DNA from: Rhodothermales bacterium | Lineage (GTDB): Bacteria > Bacteroidota > Rhodothermia > Rhodothermales > Bin80 | NCBI GenBank assembly: GCA_028278205.1 | Contig: JANQES010000034.1 | Coordinates: forward strand, 1-32,221 | DNA: 32,221 nt | Reading direction: 5' to 3' | In this document: positions 8,332 through 15,915 of the stretch, piece by piece | Layout: each line of letters starts with the position of its first letter | Position numbering within the stretch: the first letter of the stretch is position 1 | Position numbers and translations under genes: made by a program | The notes under the pieces: generated by a model | What the model was told of the DNA's origin: nothing | Databases searched by the model: none | What the model saw: only the letters and a program-made list of their open reading frames with translations

Positions 8332-8847
8332 ATGGAAAGCACTATCACCTCGGCCTGGCAGCGCGTTCTCGAAGACCCCGCCTTCCGCGATCTGCCCTAT
8401 AAGGTCGAAACCACCGAAACAGGGCAGATCATTTTGAGTCCTCACAAGCCCAGGCATAGCCATGCCCAGACGCGCATCACAGATCTCATGCGCGACCATG
8501 CTAAAGAGCCTGGTGAGCGAGCCGTTGAATTTGCCGTCGAGACACGCAAGGGCGTAAAGGTGCCCGGCGTGATCTGGATTTCGCAAGAACGCCTGGACGC
8601 GTTACCCGACGGCGTGGAGGCGAGCCCCGTCGCGCCGGAGGTTTGTGTCGAGGTGCTCTACAGCGCCAATACGGCAGTGCAGATGGAAGAAAAGCGCCGT
8701 CTCTACTTCGAACACGGCGCGCAGGAAGTCTGGATTTGCGATGAGGATGGGCGGATGACGTTCTACGTGGCCGGCGATGAGGAGCCTGTCGCACGGTCAC
8801 TTATCCTGCCCGGGTTTCCGCCAAACATCAACGAGGACGCAAGCTAA
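8332..8847 (+). CDS. Uma2 (DUF820) family nuclease-like protein, possibly inactive
   Basis: The 171-residue product has the Uma2 restriction-nuclease-like fold: HSHAQTRITDLM helix, KVPGVIWIS strand, APEVCVEVLYSANT strand and EEKRRLYFEHGAQEVWICDEDG. The PD-(D/E)xK-like centre usually has Asp in the motif VxDVxW/PDV. Here that position is Gly (KVPGVIW), while Glu of VEV and the following Lys remain. Catalysis may therefore be lost. Uma2 proteins are abundant in multi-copy families, and their role is poorly known. A second, less altered copy lies at 18454-18951. Confidence 0.82.
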   Translation: MESTITSAWQRVLEDPAFRDLPYKVETTETGQIILSPHKPRHSHAQTRITDLMRDHAKEPGERAVEFAVETRKGVKVPGVIWISQERLDALPDGVEASPVAPEVCVEVLYSANTAVQMEEKRRLYFEHGAQEVWICDEDGRMTFYVAGDEEPVARSLILPGFPPNINEDAS

Positions 8848-8874
8848 ATCGATCATTTCTCAAGATTCCGACCT

Positions 8875-9747
8875 ATGAAACCGAAGGTTCACGCCAGTAA
8901 AGCGCGCCTGCTGCTATTCCTTGTCCTGGTGTTTTTTGTTGGATGTCAACCGAAACCGCAGGATGTTGCGCGCACTGCCGCGCCTGCGTTGCGGGTGAAG
9001 GTGTTGACGTACAACGTGCTCGGCGGGCGCAACACCGACGGCACGCGTGATCTGAACCGAATCGCCGAGGTCATCAACACGCTCGATCCCGACGTCGTGG
9101 CGCTTCAGGAGGTGGATCGTAAGACAGGCCGGCTCAACGGCGTCGATCTGGCTGCTGAACTGGCGGTGCTCACGGGCATGGACGCCGTCTTCGGACGCGC
9201 GATGTACTACGATGGCGGCGAATACGGCGAGGCGATCCTGTCACGATTTTCCATCGTCGATACGACCAATCACCCGTTGCCGCATCAGCCGGACAGCGAG
9301 CCGAGGGCGGCGTTGGCGGCTACTCTCCAATTCCCCAATTCGGATCAGACGTTCGTTTTTATCGGGACACACCTGGATCATTTGCGATCTCCCCAGGACC
9401 GCATCGCCCAGGCGACGGAGATCAATGCGATTCTTCAGCATTACGACGATCAGCCCGTCATTCTTGCCGGCGATCTGAACGCCGAGGTTGGCAGTGAACC
9501 GATGAACATTCTGGAAGAGCGTTGGACGGATATCTGGATTGGTGAGGAGGATGGATTTACGTTCCCCTCCGACGCTCCTCGGAAACGGATCGACTACATT
9601 TTGTATCGTCCTGATGATCGCTGGTCCGTCGCGCGGGGCTATCGGGGGATTGATATCAAGGAGGCAGATACAGTGTGGCGGGCGCTGCTCAACCTGGCTT
9701 CCGATCATCTCCCGCTGATGGCGGAATTTGAGCTTCAGGTACCGTGA
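8875..9747 (+). CDS. Endonuclease/exonuclease/phosphatase-family lipoprotein
   Basis: The 290-residue product has a lipoprotein signal ending FVGC (Cys24). The EEP fold motifs are all present: VLTYNVLGG, DVVALQEVDR (catalytic Glu), GTHLDH, ILAGDLNAE (Asp/Asn), RIDYIL and a terminal SDHLPLMAEF (Asp-His). Members hydrolyse phosphodiester or phosphomonoester bonds with Mg2+. An anchored extracytoplasmic version would fit phosphate or nucleic-acid scavenging, but the substrate is unknown. It lies 27 nt after the Uma2 gene, so co-transcription is possible. It is convergent with the HEAT-like gene across a strong hairpin. Confidence 0.9.
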   Translation: MKPKVHASKARLLLFLVLVFFVGCQPKPQDVARTAAPALRVKVLTYNVLGGRNTDGTRDLNRIAEVINTLDPDVVALQEVDRKTGRLNGVDLAAELAVLTGMDAVFGRAMYYDGGEYGEAILSRFSIVDTTNHPLPHQPDSEPRAALAATLQFPNSDQTFVFIGTHLDHLRSPQDRIAQATEINAILQHYDDQPVILAGDLNAEVGSEPMNILEERWTDIWIGEEDGFTFPSDAPRKRIDYILYRPDDRWSVARGYRGIDIKEADTVWRALLNLASDHLPLMAEFELQVP

Positions 9748-9806
9748 CGTTCAACAGGGGGCAATGATGCGAATTAAGGGTTGATCAGAACGCCAACAGC
9801 CTGAAC

Positions 9807-9840
9807 AAAAAAAGCCCGGCGCTTTTGACAGCGCCGGGCT
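9807..9840 (-). terminator. Rho-independent terminator
   Basis: A perfect 10-bp GC-rich stem (agcccggcgc at 9813-9822 with gcgccgggct at 9831-9840) and an 8-nt loop. Seven A's on the plus strand at 9807-9813 become a T-tract for minus-strand transcripts, so it mainly terminates the HEAT-like gene. It may work weakly in the other direction. Confidence 0.85.
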
Positions 9841-9877
9841 CTTTATGGGTAGCATTCCAAAGAACAGATTGCTCTAT

Positions 9878-10345
9878 TTATCTCCGGTAGTAGTGGTCGT
9901 GTAACGCGGCGACGGTGACGTGCCGCACCCTGTCCGAGGCTTCCTCCTCGACGATCCGTTGCAACTTCTGCATCGTGCTTTCATCGCCGATGGCGTGCAG
10001 CGCGGCCAGGGCCATGATGCGGAAGGCCTCCTGATCGTGATGCTGGTAGATGCCCAGCAGGCGAGCAGCGGCGTCGTTGAGTTTCACCTTCTCGCCGTGA
10101 TGCGTGGCGAAAAAGATGATGTTCTGCAACGCCGTCTCCTGAACCTGCTCGTAGGGGACGTCTACCGACAGGGTGAGTTGACGCCCCAGGGCATTCCACC
10201 ACGTCGCGCTCCGGTGTTCGTAGGAGTCGGCGATGTACTGGTTGATCAGGGGCACGTCCTGGGTCACGGGCACCTGTGCATTGGCGCGCGCAGGAAACAG
10301 CAGACTCAGGATGAACATGAGCAGATACATACCGATGTACTTCAT
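9878..10345 (-). CDS. Small exported HEAT-repeat-like protein
   Basis: The start is ATG 10343-10345, decided by a near-perfect AAGGAGGT Shine-Dalgarno 8 nt upstream. The 155-residue product has a signal peptide (MKYIGMYLLMFILSLLFPARANA-Q). It then carries helical repeats resembling HEAT units: ETALQNIIFFATHHG, NDAAARLLGIYQHHD, FRIMALAALHAIGDE and DRVRHVTVAALHDHYYRR. This suggests a periplasmic protein-protein interaction role. No catalytic residues are visible and no function is assigned. It is monocistronic and followed by a strong terminator. Confidence 0.78.
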   Translation of the reverse strand: MKYIGMYLLMFILSLLFPARANAQVPVTQDVPLINQYIADSYEHRSATWWNALGRQLTLSVDVPYEQVQETALQNIIFFATHHGEKVKLNDAAARLLGIYQHHDQEAFRIMALAALHAIGDESTMQKLQRIVEEEASDRVRHVTVAALHDHYYRR

Positions 10346-10660
10346 CGTATCCACCTCCTTCTTTTCGAGCCTTTGCAGGCTCTTGATGATGGGAAGTGCC
10401 GTACGGGGGCTTCCGCCGCGTACGCATCCCCAGGGTGAGGCCGGCACAGATTGCCCATGCTCCGGCCTCGCGGGTTGAGGCGGCATGGTACGCAGGTTTC
10501 GGTTTAAGTTGCAGGTTGGTGTTTGTCCGGAAGTGCTTTCATTTACAATGATTTAATCTGGAAGGGCTTTCTTTGCGATTCCTTAATAAATGGCGTTTCA
10601 GGATTGCAGATGGAGCGCGTGCCGATTTGCACAAAAGGAAGCTGACGCGGCATATGCTGT
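10346..10660. other. Long non-coding gap upstream of the HEAT-like gene
   Basis: No credible gene was found in the first 315 bp of the 517-bp divergent gap. It should hold the promoter of the HEAT-like gene and part of the permease promoter. Base composition drops to AT-rich around 10540-10600. No operator or riboswitch pattern was recognised. Confidence 0.5.
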
Positions 10661-10742
10661 TTAACCGCAGAGCGCGCAGAGAAGGCGCAGAGGGCACAAA
10701 GAAAGACCGTTCTCTGCGCCTTCTCTGCATTCTTTACGGTTA
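10661..10742. repeat. Word-repeat hairpin upstream of the permease gene
   Basis: Left arm 10661-10692 (ttaaccgcagagcgcgcaga, then gaaggcgcagag) pairs with right arm 10711-10742 (tctctgcgccttctctgcat, then tctttacggtta). The repeated word is GCGCAGAG/GCAGAGA. Thirty-two-base arms with an 18-nt spacer give a strong cruciform or RNA hairpin. A short relative of the TGACRCGAGCA word (tgacacgagcattgcgac) follows near 10782. Confidence 0.75.
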
Positions 10743-10862
10743 GATTGCCTCTTTTGGGGATTAGCGCAGGTTTTTTATCCATGACACGAGCATTGCGACT
10801 GACGATGTAAAATCCGTAACATCCGTGTGCCCTTGCGCAAACAAGAACACAGTCCCCAATCG

Positions 10863-12311
10863 ATGACGACGAAGAAAAAACTCGGCCACGTCGAATACCA
10901 GGATGTCGATGATGCCTATTTCGATAAGCGTGGGTTGCGCCGTCATGCGCGGGTGTGGTCGTTGTGGGCGCTGGGCGTCGGCGCGGTGATTTCAGGCGAT
11001 TTTTTCGGGTGGAACTTCGGATTGGCTGCCGGGGGGTTCGGCGGGCTCTTAATCGCCACGGTGGTCATCACGGTGATGTATGTGGGGCTGTGCTACAGCA
11101 TCGGCGAGATGTCTCCGGCGCTGCCGCATACGGGCGGGGCCTACTCGTTCGGACGCTCGGCGATGGGGCCGTGGGGCGGCTTCGTCACCGGCCTGGGCGA
11201 GACGATGGAATACGTCATCACGCCCGCCGTCATCGTCGTCGGCATCGGGGGGTATCTGGGGGCGGTGTTCGAGACGCCGGAGTCGTTCGCGCCGGTGTGG
11301 TGGCTCATCATGTATTTGATTTTTGTGGGCTTGAACGTGGCGGGCGTCGAGACTTCGTTTCGCTTCACCGTCTTCATCACGTTCCTGGCGCTGGCTATCC
11401 TGGCGGTTTTTTACGTGGGCGCGATCCCGCATTTTTCGCTGGACTGGGCGCTCAACATCGAGCCGGAGGCGGGCGGCAGCCGGTGGCTTCCGAAAGGCTG
11501 GATGGGCATCGCCGCGGCCTTGCCGTTTGCCATCTGGTTCTACCTGGCCATCGAAGAGTTGCCGCTGGCGGCGGAGGAGGCGCACGACCCGCAACGCGAC
11601 ATGCCGCGCGGCCTGCTCTACGGCCTGCTGACGCTCATCGTGACGGGCTTCCTGGTGCTCTTCCTCAACGCCGGCATCGCCCCCGGCGCAGAGGCCGTCG
11701 GCGCCTCCGACGAACCGCTGTTCCTCGGCTTCCAGACCATCTTCGGCGATGGCATCGGCGCGAAGCTGCTGGCGTTGATCGCCGTGGCGGGGCTCATCGC
11801 CAGCTTTCACACCATCATCTTTGCTTACGGGCGCAACATCTACTCGCTCTCGCGGGCCGGCTACTTCCCGAAGTGGCTCTCGGTGACGCACGGCACGCGC
11901 AAGACGCCGCACGTGGCGCTCGTGGCCGGGGCGGTGCTCGGCTATCTGGTGGCGCTGGGCATCTATATGCTGCCGCAAGACAGCCCCGTCGGCGCCGTCC
12001 TGCTCAACATGGCGGTCTTCGGCGCGCTGATCTCCTACATCATGCAACTGATGGCGTTCGTGCTGCTGCGGATCAACCTGCCGCTGATCGAGCGGCCTTT
12101 CGTCAGCCCCGTCGGCGTGCCCGGCGCGGTCGTGGCGCTCGTCATCTGCGCGGCGGCGTTGCTGTTTCTGTTTCTCAATCCGGATTACAACAAGGGCGTC
12201 CTCGGCGCAGCGGTCTGGTATTTCCTGGGCCTGCTCTATTTCGGCGTCTACGCGCGCAAACGCCTGGTGAAAGCGCCGGAGGAGGCGTTTGCAGAATCGG
12301 TGAGGAAGTAG
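10863..12311 (+). CDS. APC-superfamily amino acid/ethanolamine permease (Eat-like)
   Basis: The 482-residue integral membrane protein has about 12 hydrophobic segments. The first segment is VISGDFFGWNFGLAAGG, close to the ISGEYFGW motif of ethanolamine permeases. GGAYSFGRSAMGPWGGF, FAIWFYLAIEELPLAAEEAHDP and LIASFHTIIFAYGRNIYSLSRAGYFP are also characteristic of that subfamily. ATG 10863 is preferred to an upstream GTG (10827); neither has a strong ribosome binding site. The neighbours downstream (glutamine-synthetase-like ligase, aldehyde and alcohol dehydrogenases) fit uptake of ethanolamine or another small amine. Substrate is inferred from family and context, not proved. Confidence 0.85.
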   Translation: MTTKKKLGHVEYQDVDDAYFDKRGLRRHARVWSLWALGVGAVISGDFFGWNFGLAAGGFGGLLIATVVITVMYVGLCYSIGEMSPALPHTGGAYSFGRSAMGPWGGFVTGLGETMEYVITPAVIVVGIGGYLGAVFETPESFAPVWWLIMYLIFVGLNVAGVETSFRFTVFITFLALAILAVFYVGAIPHFSLDWALNIEPEAGGSRWLPKGWMGIAAALPFAIWFYLAIEELPLAAEEAHDPQRDMPRGLLYGLLTLIVTGFLVLFLNAGIAPGAEAVGASDEPLFLGFQTIFGDGIGAKLLALIAVAGLIASFHTIIFAYGRNIYSLSRAGYFPKWLSVTHGTRKTPHVALVAGAVLGYLVALGIYMLPQDSPVGAVLLNMAVFGALISYIMQLMAFVLLRINLPLIERPFVSPVGVPGAVVALVICAAALLFLFLNPDYNKGVLGAAVWYFLGLLYFGVYARKRLVKAPEEAFAESVRK

Positions 12312-12493
12312 CTCGCTGTGCTCGCTGTCATTTGCTTTGCGTCATTTGCTTCGCGTCATTTAGCTCGCTTCGCTCGCTGTCAATCGTTGTTTGGAATCAT
12401 CGCTTTGCTTATCTAGGACAATGAATGACGCGCCGCAGGCGCACTTGACGCGAACGAAGTGAGCCAATGACACGAGCAACGCGAGTAAATGAC
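12312..12493. repeat. TGACGCGAGC-word repeat block
   Basis: Left part (12312-12380) contains repeated GCTCGCT-GTCATTTG-type words. Right part (12421-12493) contains ATGACGCG, TTGACGCGAACGAAGTGAG and ATGACACGAGCAACGCGAG words, the reverse complement sense. The stretch 12464-12493 is identical, in inverted orientation, to 30599-30628 (30 of 30), and similarity continues for about 45 bp more. An ATG at 12489 is part of the repeat word and therefore a poor start for the next gene. Confidence 0.8.
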
Positions 12494-12503
12494 CCCACGA
12501 ACC

Positions 12504-13868
12504 ATGGCTGGAACTTTAGACCTGGAAACACTACGCTCCCTCATCGCCGACGGCGAGATCGACACGGTGCTCGTGTGCATGACCGATATGCAGGGCCGGC
12601 TCATCGGCAAGCGGGTGACGGGGCATTTCTTCCTCGATCACGTCATCCACGAGATGCACGTCTGCGATTATTTGCTCACGGTCGATATGGAGATGGAGCC
12701 GGTGCCGGGCTTCGAGGCCGCCTCCTGGGATCTCGGCTACGGCGACTTCGGCATCCGCCCCGACCTCGACACGCTGCGCCGCATCCCCTGGCTGCCCGGC
12801 ACCGCCCTCGTCCTCGGCGACGCCGTCGATCATCACGGCGAAGAACTGCCGCATTCGCCCCGGACGATCCTCAAACGGCAACTCGCAAAGGCCCGCGAGG
12901 CCGGGTACGTCGCCAAGATGGGGTCGGAGTTGGAGTTTTACGTGTTCGACGAGACGTTCGAATCGGCGCGGGGGAAGGACTATAAACAACTCAAGACCGC
13001 CGGGTGGTACATCGAAGATTATCACATTTTTCAGACCACCAAAGAGGAGCCGCTCATCCGCGCGGTGCGCAACGGGATGGACGGCGCGGGCGTGCCCGTC
13101 GAGTTTTCGAAAGGCGAATGGGGGCCGGGGCAGGAGGAGATCAACCTGCGCTACGCCGAGGCGCTGGAAATGGCCGACCGCCACGTCATCTACAAAAACG
13201 GCGTCAAAGAGATCGCCTATCTGCACGGCAAGGCCGTCACGTTCATGGCAAAGTGGCGCGAAGACCTCGCCGGCAACAGTTGTCACCTGCACTCGTCGCT
13301 GTGGGATGTTGAAGACGACACGGCGCTTTTCTACGACGAGACGGTGCCCGGCGGCATGTCGGATCTGTTCCGCCGGTACCTGGCCGGGCAACTGGCGCTG
13401 GCCCGCGACATGACGTATTTCTTCGCGCCCTACATCAACTCGTACAAACGCTTTCAGGCCGGCTCGTTCGCGCCGACGAAAGCCGTCTGGAGCCGCGACA
13501 ACCGCACCGCCGGCTTCCGCGTCATCGGCTCCGGGCCGTCTACGCGCGTCGAATGCCGCATCCCCGGCGCCGACGCCAACCCGTATCTCGCTTTCGCCGC
13601 CACCATGGCTGCCGGGCTCCACGGCATCGAGAACGAACTCGACCTGGAGGCGATGTTCGACGGCAATGCCTACGGCGCTGCCGACATCCGCGAGGTGCCC
13701 AAGACGCTCCGCGAAGCCCTCGCCGCCCTCGACGCCTCCGAGGCGTTGCGCGCCGCCCTCGGCGACGCCGTCGTCGACCACTACCTCCACGCCGGACGCT
13801 GGGAACAGGCCGAATACGACCGCCGCGTGACGGACTGGGAACGCATCCGCTTCTTCGAAAGGGCTTAA
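12504..13868 (+). CDS. Glutamine-synthetase-family ligase (probable gamma-glutamyl-amine synthetase)
   Basis: The start is ATG 12504, since the earlier ATG at 12489 lies within an intergenic repeat. The 454-residue product has all GS-fold blocks: GSELEFYVF (metal Glu), EWGPGQEEINL (metal Glu pair), GNSCHLHSSL (metal His), NSYKRFQAGSFAPTKAVWSRDNR (ATP/substrate) and RVECRIPGADANPYLAFA. It lacks the long GlnA adenylylation tail. GS-like enzymes of this class ligate glutamate to amines (putrescine, ethanolamine, isopropylamine). Placement after an Eat-type permease and before aldehyde and alcohol dehydrogenases makes gamma-glutamylethanolamide synthesis the leading hypothesis. True ammonia-assimilating GS is less likely from the divergent motifs. 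Confidence 0.85.
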   Translation: MAGTLDLETLRSLIADGEIDTVLVCMTDMQGRLIGKRVTGHFFLDHVIHEMHVCDYLLTVDMEMEPVPGFEAASWDLGYGDFGIRPDLDTLRRIPWLPGTALVLGDAVDHHGEELPHSPRTILKRQLAKAREAGYVAKMGSELEFYVFDETFESARGKDYKQLKTAGWYIEDYHIFQTTKEEPLIRAVRNGMDGAGVPVEFSKGEWGPGQEEINLRYAEALEMADRHVIYKNGVKEIAYLHGKAVTFMAKWREDLAGNSCHLHSSLWDVEDDTALFYDETVPGGMSDLFRRYLAGQLALARDMTYFFAPYINSYKRFQAGSFAPTKAVWSRDNRTAGFRVIGSGPSTRVECRIPGADANPYLAFAATMAAGLHGIENELDLEAMFDGNAYGAADIREVPKTLREALAALDASEALRAALGDAVVDHYLHAGRWEQAEYDRRVTDWERIRFFERA

Positions 13869-13871
13869 ATT

Positions 13872-13899
13872 TTTAGATTTTGGCTCGCCAAAATCTAAA
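13872..13899 (+). terminator. Perfect 13-bp hairpin after the glutamine-synthetase-like gene
   Basis: tttagattttggc (13872-13884) and gccaaaatctaaa (13887-13899) pair perfectly around a 2-nt loop. It begins 3 nt after the stop codon. The arm is the same AGATTTTGG word found in the composite repeats, so it is probably a solo remnant of that family. It may act as a transcript end, though no T-tract follows. Confidence 0.6.
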
Positions 13900-13997
13900 T
13901 AGGGTGAAATCTATCTTTGGGTTCATGCGCCTCGGTCAGGCGGGCGGTATCATGATACCCGGACAGGTATGTTTTCTGACGCCGCCGGGCCGGGCTC

Positions 13998-14299
13998 ATG
14001 ATGACCAGATTATGGATAGCGTCGATGGGCTTCCTCATCGTGATAGGGAGCCCGGCAGCCGCACGCGCGCAATACCCGCTCAAGCTCTTCTCTTCAGACA
14101 TCCACGGCGGACAATATTTCGGGGCGTCGGTAGCCATTATTTGCCTGGCCGCGAGGTCGCCACGCTCGCCGAGGCATTTCTTCCCGCCGGAACCCATGCA
14201 TTTGTCCTGGATGCGCACGATCTTTCGAGCGGCGTGTACGTCTACCGCGTACAGGCCGGATCGTACGCCCAGACGAGACGGTTGGTCGTTCTCAAGTAG
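13998..14299 (+). pseudogene. Collapsed FG-GAP repeat protein with type IX secretion sorting tail
   Basis: The head (ATG at 13998) reads MMTRLWIASMGFLIVIGSPA with a signal peptide through ARAQ, then YPLKLFSSDIHGGQYFGASVAI, the opening of an FG-GAP beta-propeller repeat. Near 14132-14145 the recognisable sequence switches frame and becomes a classic T9SS type-A C-terminal sorting domain: LPGREVATLAEAFLPAGTHAF, then LSSGVYVYRVQAG and QTRRLVVLK, ending at 14299. All the intervening propeller is missing. The remnant shows that the genome has (or had) T9SS cargo, which points to the FCB group. The 13869-14499 region holds nothing else except two hairpins. Confidence 0.8.
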
Positions 14300-14363
14300 G
14301 CAAGACCATGTTTTGCGGTAATCCTGATGGTATCACGCTGTATCTCCGCTGGCGTTGGTTATG

Positions 14364-14415
14364 GGTCATGAGTCACGGGTCATGAGAAAAACCCCATGAC
14401 CTGTGACTCATGACC
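14364..14415. repeat. Heptamer-word hairpin (GGTCATG word)
   Basis: ggtcatgagtcacgggtcat (14364-14383) pairs with atgacctgtgactcatgacc (14396-14415), with one mismatch. Words are GGGTCAT, GAGTCAC, GGGTCAT, again a period of 7. It lies 84 nt upstream of the aldehyde dehydrogenase start. Confidence 0.75.
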
Positions 14416-14499
14416 GATGCCGAGCGTGCTACGAGCGCAACGGCGTAAAATACCGCATAACTTTTCCCCACCTGCTTATTTCTCATGGATCCCTGAATT

Positions 14500-15891
14500 A
14501 TGGCCGCCGTGTTTCAAACCATCACCCCCGTCGACGGCAGCGTGTACGTCGAGCGGGCCTACGCTACCGACGCTGAGATTGCGCAGACGCTGACGGCTGC
14601 ACGGCAGGCGCAGGCGGCGTGGAAGCAGATTTCTGTGGCCGAGCGCGCCCAATACTGCACGCGGTTCGTCGATGAATTTGTGGGTCGGAAGCAGGTGATC
14701 GCCGAGGAGATAAGCTGGCAGATGGGGCGGCCCGTAGCGCATGCGCCGGGCGAGGCGCGGGGCCTGGCCGAGCGCGCCCGGTATATGATCTCGATTGCCG
14801 AGGAGGCGCTGGGCGACGTCGATCCAGGGCCGAAGACGGGCTTTACGCGGCTGATCCGCCGGGAGCCGCTGGGCGTGGTGCTGACCCTGGCGCCGTGGAA
14901 TTATCCCTACCTGACGGCGGTCAACTCGATCATTCCGGCCCTCATGGCGGGCAACGCGGTGATTCTCAAACACTCGTCGCAGACGCCGCTGTGCGCCGAG
15001 CGCTTTGCCGAGGCGTTTGCCGCCGCCGGGCTGCCCGACAGCGTCTTTCAATACCTCCACCTGACGCACGACGCCACCGACGCGCTCATCCGAAGCCCCG
15101 AAATCGATTTTGTGGCCTTCACCGGATCGGTGGCCGGCGGGCGGGCGGTGCAACGCGCCGCGTCGACGCGGTTCATCGGCGTCGGGCTCGAACTCGGCGG
15201 CAAAGACCCGGCTTACGTTCGCCCCGATGCGCCGTTCGACCACACCGTCGAAAACCTCGTAGACGGCGCGTTCTACAACGCCGGGCAGAGTTGCTGCGGC
15301 ATCGAACGCATCTACATCCACGAGGCCGTCTACGACTGTTTCGTCGAGGCCTTCGTCGAACAAACCCGCGCCTATCGTCTCGGCAACCCGCTCGATCCCG
15401 AAACCACGCTCGGCCCCGTCGTCCGGACGAGCGCTGCCGATTTCGTGCGCGGTCAGGTGGAAGAGGCCGTCCGGCAGGGCGCGCGGGCGCTGATCGATCC
15501 GGCGTCGTTTCCGGCGGCACAGGCGGGCACGTCCTACCTCGCCCCCCAGGTGCTCGTCGAGGTCGATCACACGATGCGCTTCATGACTGAAGAGACGTTC
15601 GGCCCGGCCATCGGCCTGATGAAAGTGACCTCCGACGATGAGGCCGTCGCGCTGATGAACGACAGCCCTTACGGCCTGACCGCCTCGATCTGGACCGCCG
15701 ACGAAGCCGTCGCCCTGGCCCTGGGCGACCGCGTCGAGACGGGAACCTTGTTCATGAACCGCTGCGACTACCTCGACCCGGCCCTGGCCTGGACCGGCGT
15801 CAAAGACTCAGGCCGCGGCTGCACCCTCTCGACGGTCGGCTACGAACACCTGACGCGGCCCAAATCTTTCCACTTTAGGATTTTGGAGTGA
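14500..15891 (+). CDS. NAD(P)-dependent aldehyde dehydrogenase
   Basis: The 463-residue product carries the ALDH fold: VLTLAPWNYPYLTAVNSI (cofactor), FTGSVAGGRAV, LELGGKDPAYV with catalytic Glu231, and GQSCCGIERIYI with the catalytic Cys at 265/266. EETFGPAIGL completes the set. It oxidises an aldehyde to an acid in the cytosol. Next to the GS-like ligase and the iron-type alcohol dehydrogenase it would oxidise a gamma-glutamyl aminoaldehyde. The last codons (RILE) and the stop fall inside a short GGATTTTGGA hairpin (stem 15881-15887 with 15893-15899), so a repeat has touched the gene end. Confidence 0.9.
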   Translation: MAAVFQTITPVDGSVYVERAYATDAEIAQTLTAARQAQAAWKQISVAERAQYCTRFVDEFVGRKQVIAEEISWQMGRPVAHAPGEARGLAERARYMISIAEEALGDVDPGPKTGFTRLIRREPLGVVLTLAPWNYPYLTAVNSIIPALMAGNAVILKHSSQTPLCAERFAEAFAAAGLPDSVFQYLHLTHDATDALIRSPEIDFVAFTGSVAGGRAVQRAASTRFIGVGLELGGKDPAYVRPDAPFDHTVENLVDGAFYNAGQSCCGIERIYIHEAVYDCFVEAFVEQTRAYRLGNPLDPETTLGPVVRTSAADFVRGQVEEAVRQGARALIDPASFPAAQAGTSYLAPQVLVEVDHTMRFMTEETFGPAIGLMKVTSDDEAVALMNDSPYGLTASIWTADEAVALALGDRVETGTLFMNRCDYLDPALAWTGVKDSGRGCTLSTVGYEHLTRPKSFHFRILE

Positions 15892-15915
15892 ATCCAAAAA
15901 GCAGAGGATAACACC

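Noticed and set aside
12489..12503. ATG 12489 as start of the GS-like gene
   Set aside because: This ATG is part of a repeat word found identically at 30599-30628, so the next in-frame ATG (12504) is more likely.
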